Below, one piece after another: positions 1 to 5,249 of a DNA stretch of 5,249 nucleotides. The notes under the pieces were generated by a model that saw only the letters and a program-made list of their open reading frames with translations, did no database searches and had not been told where the DNA came from. This stretch comes from Nitrospinota bacterium (GTDB lineage: Bacteria; Nitrospinota; Nitrospinia; UBA9942), in contig JACRGN010000214.1 in the NCBI GenBank assembly GCA_016234205.1, positions 1 to 5,249 of the forward strand. The letters run 5' to 3'. The position numbers and the translations under genes are program-made. Every line of letters starts with the position of its first letter. Within the stretch, counting starts at the first letter, position 1.

Positions 1-696
1 CACCCTTACACCTATATCAACAGGATTCATCAGAGGTATCAACCCAAGTTTACGATACTCCCTGTCAAGCCAATCAGCCCCTCCCCTTCCCGGCGACAAT
101 ATAACAAAATCTGATGTAAATTCCCTCCCATCTTCTGTCCTTACTCCGCTTACATTTGAGCCTTTTAGAATAATAGATTCTACCTTTTCATTAAACTGTA
201 TTTCTATCCTTTCTTCAAGACTATTTTTGAAATTCTCCAGCACTTCAGGACATCTGTCTGTTCCAATATGTCTTATCCTTGTTGGGATGAGTTTAAGATT
301 ATTCCGGGAGGCTTTTACTTTAAATTTTTCAATCTCGACTGTATCAGCCCCATAGGTATTTTGGGGGGCGCCATGTTTTATATAACATCTGTCAACATAG
401 TCAATTAAACCGGTTAATTCCTTTTCATCTAAATACCTGCTTAGAAATCCTCCAACCTCACTTGATAATGTAAGCTTCCCATCACTAAATGCCCCTGCCC
501 CGCCCCACCCGGATAATGTTGGAGATGCTTCTGACTTCTGACTTCTGACTTCTGACTTCTGAATTAGTTCTATTCTCTCCTTCAGCCCCCTCCCCTTCTC
601 CAACAAAAGGACTTTTATATCTTTTTTTTTGATTAGTTCTAATGCCGCAAAAATTCCAGATGGACCCGCACCAACAATAATGACATCATATCTCAT
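1..696 (-). CDS. FAD-dependent oxidoreductase, COG2509-like, N-terminal part (open at left edge)
   Basis: Reading the minus strand from the ATG at 696-694 gives 232 codons with no stop up to the window edge. Residues 1-33 form a Rossmann-type FAD-binding start: a beta strand, the GAGPSG turn at 9-14, a helix, and a second strand ending in Glu33, which typically contacts the adenosine ribose. Further blocks are GGAGAFSDGKLTL (65-77), RIRHIGTD (140-147), SPGRGG (201-206) and PVDIGVRV (225-232). I recognise these from the uncharacterised FAD-dependent dehydrogenase family COG2509, whose members run to roughly 450-500 residues, so about half is present. The substrate is unknown. The ATG overlaps the recJ stop as ATGA and has only a weak upstream Shine-Dalgarno, so translation probably depends on coupling to recJ. 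Two oddities: three Lys codons in an A9 run (residues 23-25), and residues 46-56 are encoded by a perfect heptamer array. Family call is fairly sure, function is not. Confidence 0.82.
   Translation of the reverse strand, partial: MRYDVIIVGAGPSGIFAALELIKKKDIKVLLLEKGRGLKERIELIQKSEVRSQKSEASPTLSGWGGAGAFSDGKLTLSSEVGGFLSRYLDEKELTGLIDYVDRCYIKHGAPQNTYGADTVEIEKFKVKASRNNLKLIPTRIRHIGTDRCPEVLENFKNSLEERIEIQFNEKVESIILKGSNVSGVRTEDGREFTSDFVILSPGRGGADWLDREYRKLGLIPLMNPVDIGVRV
528..562 (-). repeat. Perfect 5 x 7-bp tandem repeat inside the flavoprotein gene
   Basis: Five exact copies of CTTCTGA lie end to end on the plus strand, which is TCAGAAG on the coding strand. Because 7 is not a multiple of 3, the array is read with a 21-base period as the peptide QKSEVRS followed by QKSEA (about residues 46-57). 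The coding orientation contains no stop codon in any frame, whereas the opposite orientation has TGA in every frame. The array lies between the FAD-binding strand (ending at Glu33) and the GWGGAGAFSDGK block (from residue 63), in a probable surface loop. Gain or loss of one or two copies would shift the frame. Confidence 0.95.
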
Positions 697-2486
697 ATAT
701 CTGATTTTCTTATATCCACCAGCTTCAATTGTATCCTCTTGTTGCCTTTCCAGTTATTCATTATCGGTGTATAAACAATATCGTATTTGCTGCTGTAATC
801 AATCTTGTCTATCAAATAGGAGAAATTGAATCCTACTACCTCCATCACCTCCGAGCCGTCATCCACATCCATTCTTATATGCACATTATTTTTCCCCATG
901 ACTATAGGTTCACCCATAATCTCAACGGCCATTGAGCAGAGCAGAGGCGGAGGATTTGATGGACCAAATGGCCCTATCCTGTTCATCTCTTCAGTGAGTG
1001 AATAATCTAATTCTGCCAATCCAATACTTGCATCTATATCAATCTTAGGAATACAGTCATCCGTATTTAATACCTCTGTTGTTACTTTCTGAAAATACTC
1101 TTTAAATTTATCTATCATGCCGCTTTTTATGGTCAGTCCTGCCGCATATTTATGCCCGCCAAAATCAACAAGAAAATCCCCGCACTTCCGTAAACTTTCA
1201 TAGAGATGAAAAGATGGTATCCCCCTTGCCGAGCCTCTGCCATACTCTCCATCAACAGATATCAATATTGTAGGCTTGTTGTATTCCTCTACAACCTTTG
1301 ATGCCACAATACCAATAACGCCAAGATGCCAGTTTGAAGATGAGAGGATAATTGCCCTGTCATTTTCCATAGAGCATTGGCTCTCAATCATGGCTCTAAC
1401 CTCTTTTAGAATATCATCCTGTATAAGCTGTCTCTTTCTATTCTCAGAATCCAGATGTCTTGCTATCTCCAGAGCCTCATCTTCATTGTCTGTAGTCAAA
1501 AGCCTAACAGCCGCATCTGCATCCCCAAGCCTTCCTGCCGCATTGATCCTTGGCCCAATGAGAAATCCTACATCCGTTACAGTAACCTCTCTCCCATTTA
1601 TACCCACAATGCTTTTCAATGCCTTTAATCCTGCCTTATCCGTCTTGCTGATTTCCTTCAGTCCGTATTTTGCAATTATATGATTCTCTCCCAGCAGAGG
1701 TGCTATATCTGCTATTGTCCCGAGTGAAACTAAATCAAGGTGTTTTTTGAGATTGGGAATTTTTTCCTGTGACAGTCCGATTTCTTTAAAGGCACGGCGG
1801 AGAGATTTTATAAGCTTGAATACGATTCCAACGCCAGCCAGTGATTTAAAGGGATATTTGCAATCCTCCTGTCCGGGATGAAGAATGGCAACTGCCTCCG
1901 GGAGATTGGCTGATAATTGATGATGGTCGGTGATGATTAAATCAAGCCCCATCTCCTTAATCGCCTTTCCCTCTTTTACTGCGGTTATTCCGCAGTCAAC
2001 AGTTATAATCAGCTTCCCCCCCTGCTCCTTTATCCTGGTTATGGCATTTAAGTTAAGCCCATAACCCTCCCCTGCCCTTTTAGGTATGTAGTAAGAGGCA
2101 TCTACATTCATCTCCCTGAAAAAAAGTATTAAAAGAGATGTGGAAGTAATGCCGTCAACATCATAGTCACCGTATATAAATATCTTTTCCTTTGATTTTA
2201 TGGCATGCATGATTCTCTGGACAGCCTTATCCATATCCTTCATCTGATATGGGTCATGAAAGCTGTTCAGTGTAGAATTGATAAAATTACCTGCACTGTC
2301 AAGATTATCAATCCCTCTATTGATGAGAAGCTGTGCGGTGAGAGGTGAGATGCCGAGTCTCTTTGAAAAAAACTCCTGCAGCTTAAAGTTAGGTTCAATA
2401 AAATTCCACCTTTTCTTTATACCCTTAAGAGTGGTGATGACCCGCCTCGCTGTATCTGAATTATTTAATTCGGTAGATATATTCAT
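693..2486 (-). CDS. recJ: Single-stranded-DNA-specific exonuclease RecJ
   Basis: This 597-residue protein is a complete RecJ, the metal-dependent 5'-3' exonuclease on single-stranded DNA used in RecF-pathway recombination, mismatch repair and base excision repair. The DHH domain shows all the expected motifs: YGDYDVDG (105-112) with three metal-binding aspartates, VDCG (163-166), DHH (187-189) followed by HPGQEDCKYPFKSLAGVG, and SLGTIAD ending in Asp260. GPRINAAGRLGDA (311-323) follows. The DHHA1 domain has WHLGVIGIVAS (386-396), GRGSARG (416-422) and GGHKYAAG (443-450). The OB-fold region carries GPFGPSNPPP (505-514), a variant of the usual PFGxGNPxP. The length matches the family. The ATG at 2486 overlaps the dacB stop as ATGA. 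Its Shine-Dalgarno is poor, so translation is probably coupled to dacB. About 25 residues precede the usual RecJ start (KKRWNF), but no better start codon is visible there. The stop overlaps the start of the flavoprotein gene. No inserted repeats were noticed. Confidence 0.97.
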   Translation of the reverse strand: MNISTELNNSDTARRVITTLKGIKKRWNFIEPNFKLQEFFSKRLGISPLTAQLLINRGIDNLDSAGNFINSTLNSFHDPYQMKDMDKAVQRIMHAIKSKEKIFIYGDYDVDGITSTSLLILFFREMNVDASYYIPKRAGEGYGLNLNAITRIKEQGGKLIITVDCGITAVKEGKAIKEMGLDLIITDHHQLSANLPEAVAILHPGQEDCKYPFKSLAGVGIVFKLIKSLRRAFKEIGLSQEKIPNLKKHLDLVSLGTIADIAPLLGENHIIAKYGLKEISKTDKAGLKALKSIVGINGREVTVTDVGFLIGPRINAAGRLGDADAAVRLLTTDNEDEALEIARHLDSENRKRQLIQDDILKEVRAMIESQCSMENDRAIILSSSNWHLGVIGIVASKVVEEYNKPTILISVDGEYGRGSARGIPSFHLYESLRKCGDFLVDFGGHKYAAGLTIKSGMIDKFKEYFQKVTTEVLNTDDCIPKIDIDASIGLAELDYSLTEEMNRIGPFGPSNPPPLLCSMAVEIMGEPIVMGKNNVHIRMDVDDGSEVMEVVGFNFSYLIDKIDYSSKYDIVYTPIMNNWKGNKRIQLKLVDIRKSDI

Positions 2487-4042
2487 CTACCCGACTCTGT
2501 TAATACAGATATGATTTGATTCTGTATATCCCATACCTTGCCGACATTACATCTAAAATCATTCATTATTATAGAGAAGGCAAATATCTCGCCCCTCAAA
2601 TCCCCCCCACCCCCGTTTTTAATAGAGGGGCTTGCGGCATAGCCAGAGATGGCACTTACACCGTCCAATGTCCCTGTCTTACCCCTGACCATCTCCTGAG
2701 ACTCTGAGCCGTTCATCCTCTCTTTGAGAGAGCCGTCAACACCCATCACGCTTAAAGAGGAGATATACTCAGACTGAAATCTGAAATCATCATACATGGA
2801 CGATAGAACCTTCACAATCTGTGATGGTGTAATTCGGTTTAATCTTGAAAGCCCCGAACCGTCAGCAATCTTATATGTCCCCTTTTGTATTGCAATCTCA
2901 TTGAGATATTCCTCTACTACCTCCAGCCCCTTTTCAGTAGTCCCCGGTGCACCTTTAATTTCAGCCCCCATAGTTTTGAGTATCTGCTCTGCTATGAAGT
3001 TGTTGCTTATCTTATTTAAGTCGCGGACAATAATAGACAGGGGAACGGATTCATGGTCAAGAAATTCCTCTGTGCCTTCCGGCTGGACACCTGTCTTGAT
3101 ATTTCCCTTGATGGCAATCCCTTCCCTTTCAAGAAACTCCTTAAATACGGTAGCTGTATATAACGGAGGGTTTGATATGTTGCGGTAATAGTGCATCCTC
3201 TTCTTGCCTGTAGTTACCTCTCCTCTTACAATAATCTTATCGCCACCGCCGTCCTCAACCCTGTCAACAGTAATAGTAGTCCCTACCCTTCTCCTGTTTG
3301 TAACAGCCTTGTTTATAACCTCTACAAAACTCGTAGGCGGATTTGTAATTACCTTTGGCCTCTCCCTGTGGCTTTCAGCCGAGTCCACATAGACTGTAAT
3401 GGTATTAAAGTTTAATGAGAGTGCACCTATCCTTGCATTATATGCCCGTGAATTATCATCGTTTAGCTTCCAGCCGTTACCTGTTCTCTCACTGTCAAAA
3501 AAACTTTCATCCGCAATAATATCGCCTGTAATTTCATCTATGCCTGAGTTTCTTATCTCCCTTACTACAAGCAATAATTCTTCCGTAACAAGCTTTGGAT
3601 CACCATATCCCTTGATATATAAATTGCCATTGAGGATACTGCCGTCAATAGTCCCGTCATGGGCAATCGTTGTCTTAAATTTATAATTGGGTTTAAGTTT
3701 TGAGAGGGCTGCAGCACTTGTTATCAGTTTCATATTGGATGCAGGGATAAGGAGGTCATCACTATTCCGCTCATAAACAGTCTCACCTGTCTTGAGGGAG
3801 ACAATCTTTATCCCTACTTTTGCATCACTCAGGCATCTGTTTTGAATAATACTGTCTATTCCCTGCTTAAGACTTGCAGGGACAGGCTTTTCACTGATTG
3901 CTGAAGGCTGAAAACCTAAGGCAGGTGAAGTAAGAAGTAAGAAGTAAAATAACACTATTGTCACCCTGAGCGAAGCGAAGGGTCTTAAAGAAACAGATTC
4001 TTCGGGCTTCGCCCTCAGAATGACATTACTTGGAACTTTCAT
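2483..4042 (-). CDS. dacB: D-alanyl-D-alanine carboxypeptidase/endopeptidase (PBP4 type, peptidase S13)
   Basis: This 519-residue low-molecular-weight penicillin-binding protein would trim terminal D-Ala and cleave D-Ala-mDAP cross-links in the periplasm. All three active-site motifs are present: SNMK (Ser102 nucleophile, Lys105), SNN (346-348) and KTG (455-457). DGSGLSR (394-400) is also typical of the family. The large insert between the first two motifs is characteristic of class C (PBP4) enzymes. The signal peptide has a basic n-region to about residue 28, a hydrophobic stretch IVLFYFLLLTS (29-39), and a likely signal peptidase I site after Ala-Leu-Gly43. The ATG at 4042 is chosen for its strong AAGGAGG and the ATGA overlap with the VanZ gene. 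GTG at residue 27 would also give a hydrophobic leader, but lacks a good Shine-Dalgarno and basic residues. Oddly, residues 6-28, 32-39, 44-48 and 471-485 are all encoded by repeat DNA. The core enzyme looks intact. It is slightly longer than E. coli PBP4, partly because of these insertions. Confidence 0.96.
   Translation of the reverse strand: MKVPSNVILRAKPEESVSLRPFASLRVTIVLFYFLLLTSPALGFQPSAISEKPVPASLKQGIDSIIQNRCLSDAKVGIKIVSLKTGETVYERNSDDLLIPASNMKLITSAAALSKLKPNYKFKTTIAHDGTIDGSILNGNLYIKGYGDPKLVTEELLLVVREIRNSGIDEITGDIIADESFFDSERTGNGWKLNDDNSRAYNARIGALSLNFNTITVYVDSAESHRERPKVITNPPTSFVEVINKAVTNRRRVGTTITVDRVEDGGGDKIIVRGEVTTGKKRMHYYRNISNPPLYTATVFKEFLEREGIAIKGNIKTGVQPEGTEEFLDHESVPLSIIVRDLNKISNNFIAEQILKTMGAEIKGAPGTTEKGLEVVEEYLNEIAIQKGTYKIADGSGLSRLNRITPSQIVKVLSSMYDDFRFQSEYISSLSVMGVDGSLKERMNGSESQEMVRGKTGTLDGVSAISGYAASPSIKNGGGGDLRGEIFAFSIIMNDFRCNVGKVWDIQNQIISVLTESGR
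2591..2631 (-). repeat. 41-bp palindrome-ended repeat element in frame within dacB
   Basis: A perfect 7-bp inverted repeat, GCCCCTC (2591-2597) and GAGGGGC (2625-2631), encloses a 27-base C-rich core on the plus strand. Read in the coding direction it adds PSIKNGGGGDLRG (within residues 471-485). It lies after the KTG-following strand (VSAISGYA) and before the strand EIFAFSIIMN, where PBP4 proteins usually have only a short turn. It resembles G-rich dispersed repeats that translate to similar Gly-rich peptides in other bacterial genomes (from memory). That it is dispersed in this genome is inferred, since only one copy is in the window. Confidence 0.6.
3900..3913 (-). repeat. Two-copy heptamer (GCTGAAG/GCTGAAA) at the mature N-terminus of dacB
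   Basis: GCTGAAG at 3900-3906 is followed directly by GCTGAAA at 3907-3913, and a poorer third copy (ACTGATT) lies on the other side at 3893-3899. The coding strand reads FQPSA (residues 44-48), continuing into IS. Two copies alone could be chance. The next heptamer array 13 bases away makes a shared repeat origin plausible. Confidence 0.5.
3927..3947 (-). repeat. Perfect 3 x 7-bp tandem repeat encoding the signal-peptide hydrophobic core
   Basis: GAAGTAA occurs three times without a gap on the plus strand. The coding strand reads TTACTTC three times and gives FYFLLLTS (residues 32-39), most of the h-region of the dacB signal peptide. In register it is AGAAGTA, one base from the AGAAGTC heptamer in the flavoprotein gene, but inserted in the opposite orientation relative to coding. 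Here too the coding direction has no stops, while the reverse would contain TAA. Confidence 0.85.
3959..4025 (-). repeat. 67-bp inverted-repeat element forming codons 6-28 of dacB
   Basis: The element begins TGTCA and ends TGACA. Its two halves are imperfect inverted copies sharing TGTCAYYCTGAG, CGAAGC and GAAGRRTCT. Each half can also fold alone: ATTCT/AGAAT around a GGGC-TTC-GCCC stem in one half (3997-4021), ACCCT/AGGGT in the other. In the coding direction it is open in two frames. The frame used gives VILRAKPEES followed by VSLRPFASLRVT, peptides I recognise as a common translation of a dispersed intergenic repeat in environmental bacterial genomes (from memory). Start codon, Shine-Dalgarno and downstream frame are all preserved, which suggests an in-frame insertion into the n-region of the signal peptide. 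Confidence 0.8.
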
Positions 4043-4587
4043 TTCTCATCCCTCCTTAAAACCAATCCTATTATCATCAGCCCCATTATACCTGAAATTG
4101 CATTTAAAAATACATCACTCAACTCCCCCACCCTGTTTGGCAGGAGATGTTGAATAAATTCATCTATTGAGGATATAACCAAAATAAGAATAAATGCTAT
4201 TAGATAGCTGTTTTTAAATTTTAACACCCTTGTAATAATATTATCCTTTTCAACTGCATTATGCGAGAAGTAGCTGAATAAGCCATATTCAAAAAAATGA
4301 AACTTTTCTGCCGGAAGCCTCTGCCTGAAAATCAATAAGGCATAAACAAATGATAAGACAAAAAACCAGACATAAACAGAAATTCTGTATTCTTTCCTTA
4401 TAAATGCCAAATAGCCGATAATCATCAGGAATACAATAAATGAAATTATATAACAGACTGAGCTAAGAGGGAAAGATAAATTTTTATAATAAATTTTCAG
4501 GAGTAACGGCATGAGAGGGAGAGTCACAAGGATAAGCAATGTGTATATTATTAAAGATATCCATTCCCTCCCACTATTATTTTGCAT
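4039..4587 (-). CDS. VanZ-family integral membrane protein
   Basis: This 182-residue protein has about five hydrophobic segments (roughly residues 10-30, 42-62, 70-87, 126-144 and 160-177). VanZ-family signatures are present: a K-x-H-F-x-E-Y type block, EKFHFFEYGL (94-103), then after a variable loop DEFIQHLLPNR (142-152), Asp158 and Asn162 near GIMG in the last segment. The biochemical role of VanZ-like proteins is not settled. The namesake gives low-level teicoplanin resistance in enterococci, but most family members have no link to resistance. The gene sits directly before dacB with an ATGA overlap, which fits an envelope function. The ATG at 4587 has no convincing Shine-Dalgarno, and the upstream hairpin ends 12 bases before it, so its translation may depend on RNA structure or on ribosomes from upstream. 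Confidence 0.85.
   Translation of the reverse strand: MQNNSGREWISLIIYTLLILVTLPLMPLLLKIYYKNLSFPLSSVCYIISFIVFLMIIGYLAFIRKEYRISVYVWFFVLSFVYALLIFRQRLPAEKFHFFEYGLFSYFSHNAVEKDNIITRVLKFKNSYLIAFILILVISSIDEFIQHLLPNRVGELSDVFLNAISGIMGLMIIGLVLRRDEK
4051..4057 (-). promoter_or_regulatory. Strong ribosome binding site of dacB
   Basis: On the minus strand AAGGAGG lies 8 bases before the ATG at 4042, inside the last codons of the VanZ gene. It supports this start over the GTG at residue 27. It is the only strong Shine-Dalgarno seen at a gene junction in the window, so dacB may be translated more independently than recJ or the flavoprotein gene. Confidence 0.9.
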
Positions 4588-4599
4588 TATCCATAAACT

Positions 4600-4665
4600 A
4601 AGGTTGAGGCTGAGGTTAAGGTTTAGGTTTAATAATTTCTTTGCCTTGACCTCAACCTTAACCTT
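4600..4665 (-). repeat. Long imperfect hairpin made of opposed hexamer repeats, between the lyase and VanZ genes
   Basis: The arms at 4600-4621 and 4644-4665 are 22 bases each and complementary at 19 positions. In the minus-strand RNA one further position is a G-U wobble, leaving two mismatches around a 22-base loop. The plus-strand left side is five GGYTDA hexamers in a row (4602-4631) and the other arm is CCTTGA, CCTCAA, CCTTAA. The stem starts 7 bases after the lyase stop. No U-run follows, so it does not look like a standard intrinsic terminator. It could protect the upstream mRNA end or attenuate the downstream operon. It fills most of the 85-base gap. Confidence 0.75.
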
Positions 4666-4672
4666 CTTGAAT

Positions 4673-5249
4673 TTATTTTAAGGGTGGAACATCCCTGACA
4701 TCTTTTCTGCCCCAGTGGACAAGCCAATCAAAGAGTCGGAGGAGTCTTGAGTTATTCTTCTTCTGGTCAACCCAGTGGCCGCATAATCCAATAGTCCTTG
4801 CAATGATGAAGAATCCATTCAATCCCTCTATATCAAATCCTAAGTCTCTTAAGACTGCCCCCATCATTCCATCAACATTTAGAATCAGATTATCCTTCTT
4901 TGCCACTGTTGCCTTTTCTATCTCAAGTGCAAAATTTAGTATTGGCGTATTAAGCTCATTTTTTCTGATAAACTGGATTGTTGATTGAACCCTTAAATCA
5001 GGACTCTTCTTTGAGAACTTCCTGTGTCCTATTCCCGGGACAGGGCCAACCTCTTTTTTCATATATTCAAGAAATGCAGGAACATCACCTGAATAGTTTT
5101 TATAACCATATTCAAAATACCGTGCAGCATCGGTAACTGCACCGCCAAATCTCGGGCCTATCATTATCAAGCCTACCGCTACAGATTGTGATAGAGGGAT
5201 GCCTGCACACGAAGCAATTATTGTTGCCAATGCACCACTGACACAGGGG
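4673..5249 (-). CDS. Citryl-CoA lyase / ATP-citrate lyase citrate-synthase-like domain, C-terminal part (open at right edge)
   Basis: The reading frame is open from the right edge to TAA at 4675-4673, about 192 codons. A TTG at 5230 is not the true start, because in-frame PCVSGA precedes it, matching the HGPxVSGA segment of ATP-citrate lyases. Numbering from that TTG codon: MIGPRFGGAVTDAA (23-36), GIGHR (66-70) with the conserved catalytic-type His69, LILNVDG (115-121) with the conserved Asp120, then LNGFFIIARTIGLCGHWVDQKK (137-158, near the CoA-binding end). These are the citrate-synthase-fold residues that cleave citryl-CoA to acetyl-CoA and oxaloacetate. The better match is to ATP-citrate lyase large subunit or stand-alone citryl-CoA lyase rather than ordinary citrate synthase. 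Which of the two cannot be decided without the upstream sequence. Either would suit a reductive TCA cycle. The tail after the DQKK motif is basic and ends in VPPLK. It is on the same strand as the operon but separated by a hairpin. Confidence 0.85.
   Translation of the reverse strand, partial: PCVSGALATIIASCAGIPLSQSVAVGLIMIGPRFGGAVTDAARYFEYGYKNYSGDVPAFLEYMKKEVGPVPGIGHRKFSKKSPDLRVQSTIQFIRKNELNTPILNFALEIEKATVAKKDNLILNVDGMMGAVLRDLGFDIEGLNGFFIIARTIGLCGHWVDQKKNNSRLLRLFDWLVHWGRKDVRDVPPLK

Noticed and set aside
528..562. CRISPR array
   Set aside because: The units are 7 bp and directly adjacent with no spacers, so this is a simple tandem repeat.
1276..1683. Plus-strand reading frame of about 135 codons opposite recJ
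   Set aside because: It lies wholly antisense to strongly conserved RecJ motifs and its predicted protein has no recognisable features.
2017..2024. C-run in recJ as another inserted repeat
   Set aside because: It encodes part of the normal EQGGKLIITVDC segment next to the conserved VDCG motif and has no flanking inverted repeat.
2796..3188. Plus-strand reading frame of about 130 codons opposite dacB
   Set aside because: It is antisense to the SNN motif region of dacB and has no family resemblance. It is a shadow of the real gene.
4039..4587. Glycopeptide resistance gene (VanZ)
   Set aside because: Only family-level motifs are present and there are no vanH/A/X neighbours. Most VanZ-family proteins are not resistance genes.
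4623..4660. Promoter for the VanZ-dacB-recJ operon inside the gap (TTGAGG and TATTAA on the minus strand)
   Set aside because: The spacing is about 15 bases, the boxes are weak, and the -35 lies inside repetitive stem sequence. The match is no better than chance in AT-rich DNA.
4600..4665. Rho-independent terminator after the lyase gene
   Set aside because: The stem is long and AT-containing with mismatches, the loop is 22 bases, and no U-run follows in the minus-strand transcript. It is kept as a hairpin or repeat only.

Overview
This window holds five protein genes, all on the minus strand, so transcription runs from high to low coordinates. In that order they are: the C-terminal part of a citryl-CoA lyase / ATP-citrate lyase citrate-synthase-like domain (open at the right edge), a VanZ-family membrane protein, a PBP4-type D-alanyl-D-alanine carboxypeptidase (dacB), the single-strand-specific exonuclease recJ, and the N-terminal half of a COG2509-type FAD-dependent oxidoreductase (open at the left edge). 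The last four genes are joined by three consecutive 4-base ATGA overlaps (4039-4042, 2483-2486, 693-696). They are almost certainly one translationally coupled operon. Only dacB has a strong Shine-Dalgarno sequence of its own. The only real gap is 85 bases, between the lyase and the VanZ gene, and a long imperfect hairpin fills most of it.

The DNA is moderately AT-rich. The organism cannot be fixed from this window. A citryl-CoA-cleaving enzyme, which in bacteria often points to the reductive TCA cycle, and the abundance of short heptamer and palindromic repeats inside genes would fit a Nitrospirota-like or related anaerobic or autotrophic Gram-negative lineage. That placement is a weak inference.

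The genes do not form an obvious single pathway. The VanZ-family protein and PBP4 are both envelope proteins and are probably a functional pair. RecJ does DNA repair, the flavoprotein is of unknown substrate, and the lyase belongs to central carbon metabolism.

No new enzymatic system is visible. What stands out is repeat DNA translated inside genes. The first 48 codons of dacB are largely built from three adjacent repeat types: a 67-bp inverted-repeat element, a heptamer array that encodes the hydrophobic core of the signal peptide, and a second heptamer pair. A fourth palindrome-ended element sits in frame near the dacB C-terminus. A five-copy perfect heptamer array lies inside the flavoprotein gene. 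Each heptamer array lies in the orientation that has no stop codons. This resembles the in-frame palindromic elements known from Rickettsia and suggests a genome in which mobile repeats are tolerated as protein sequence.
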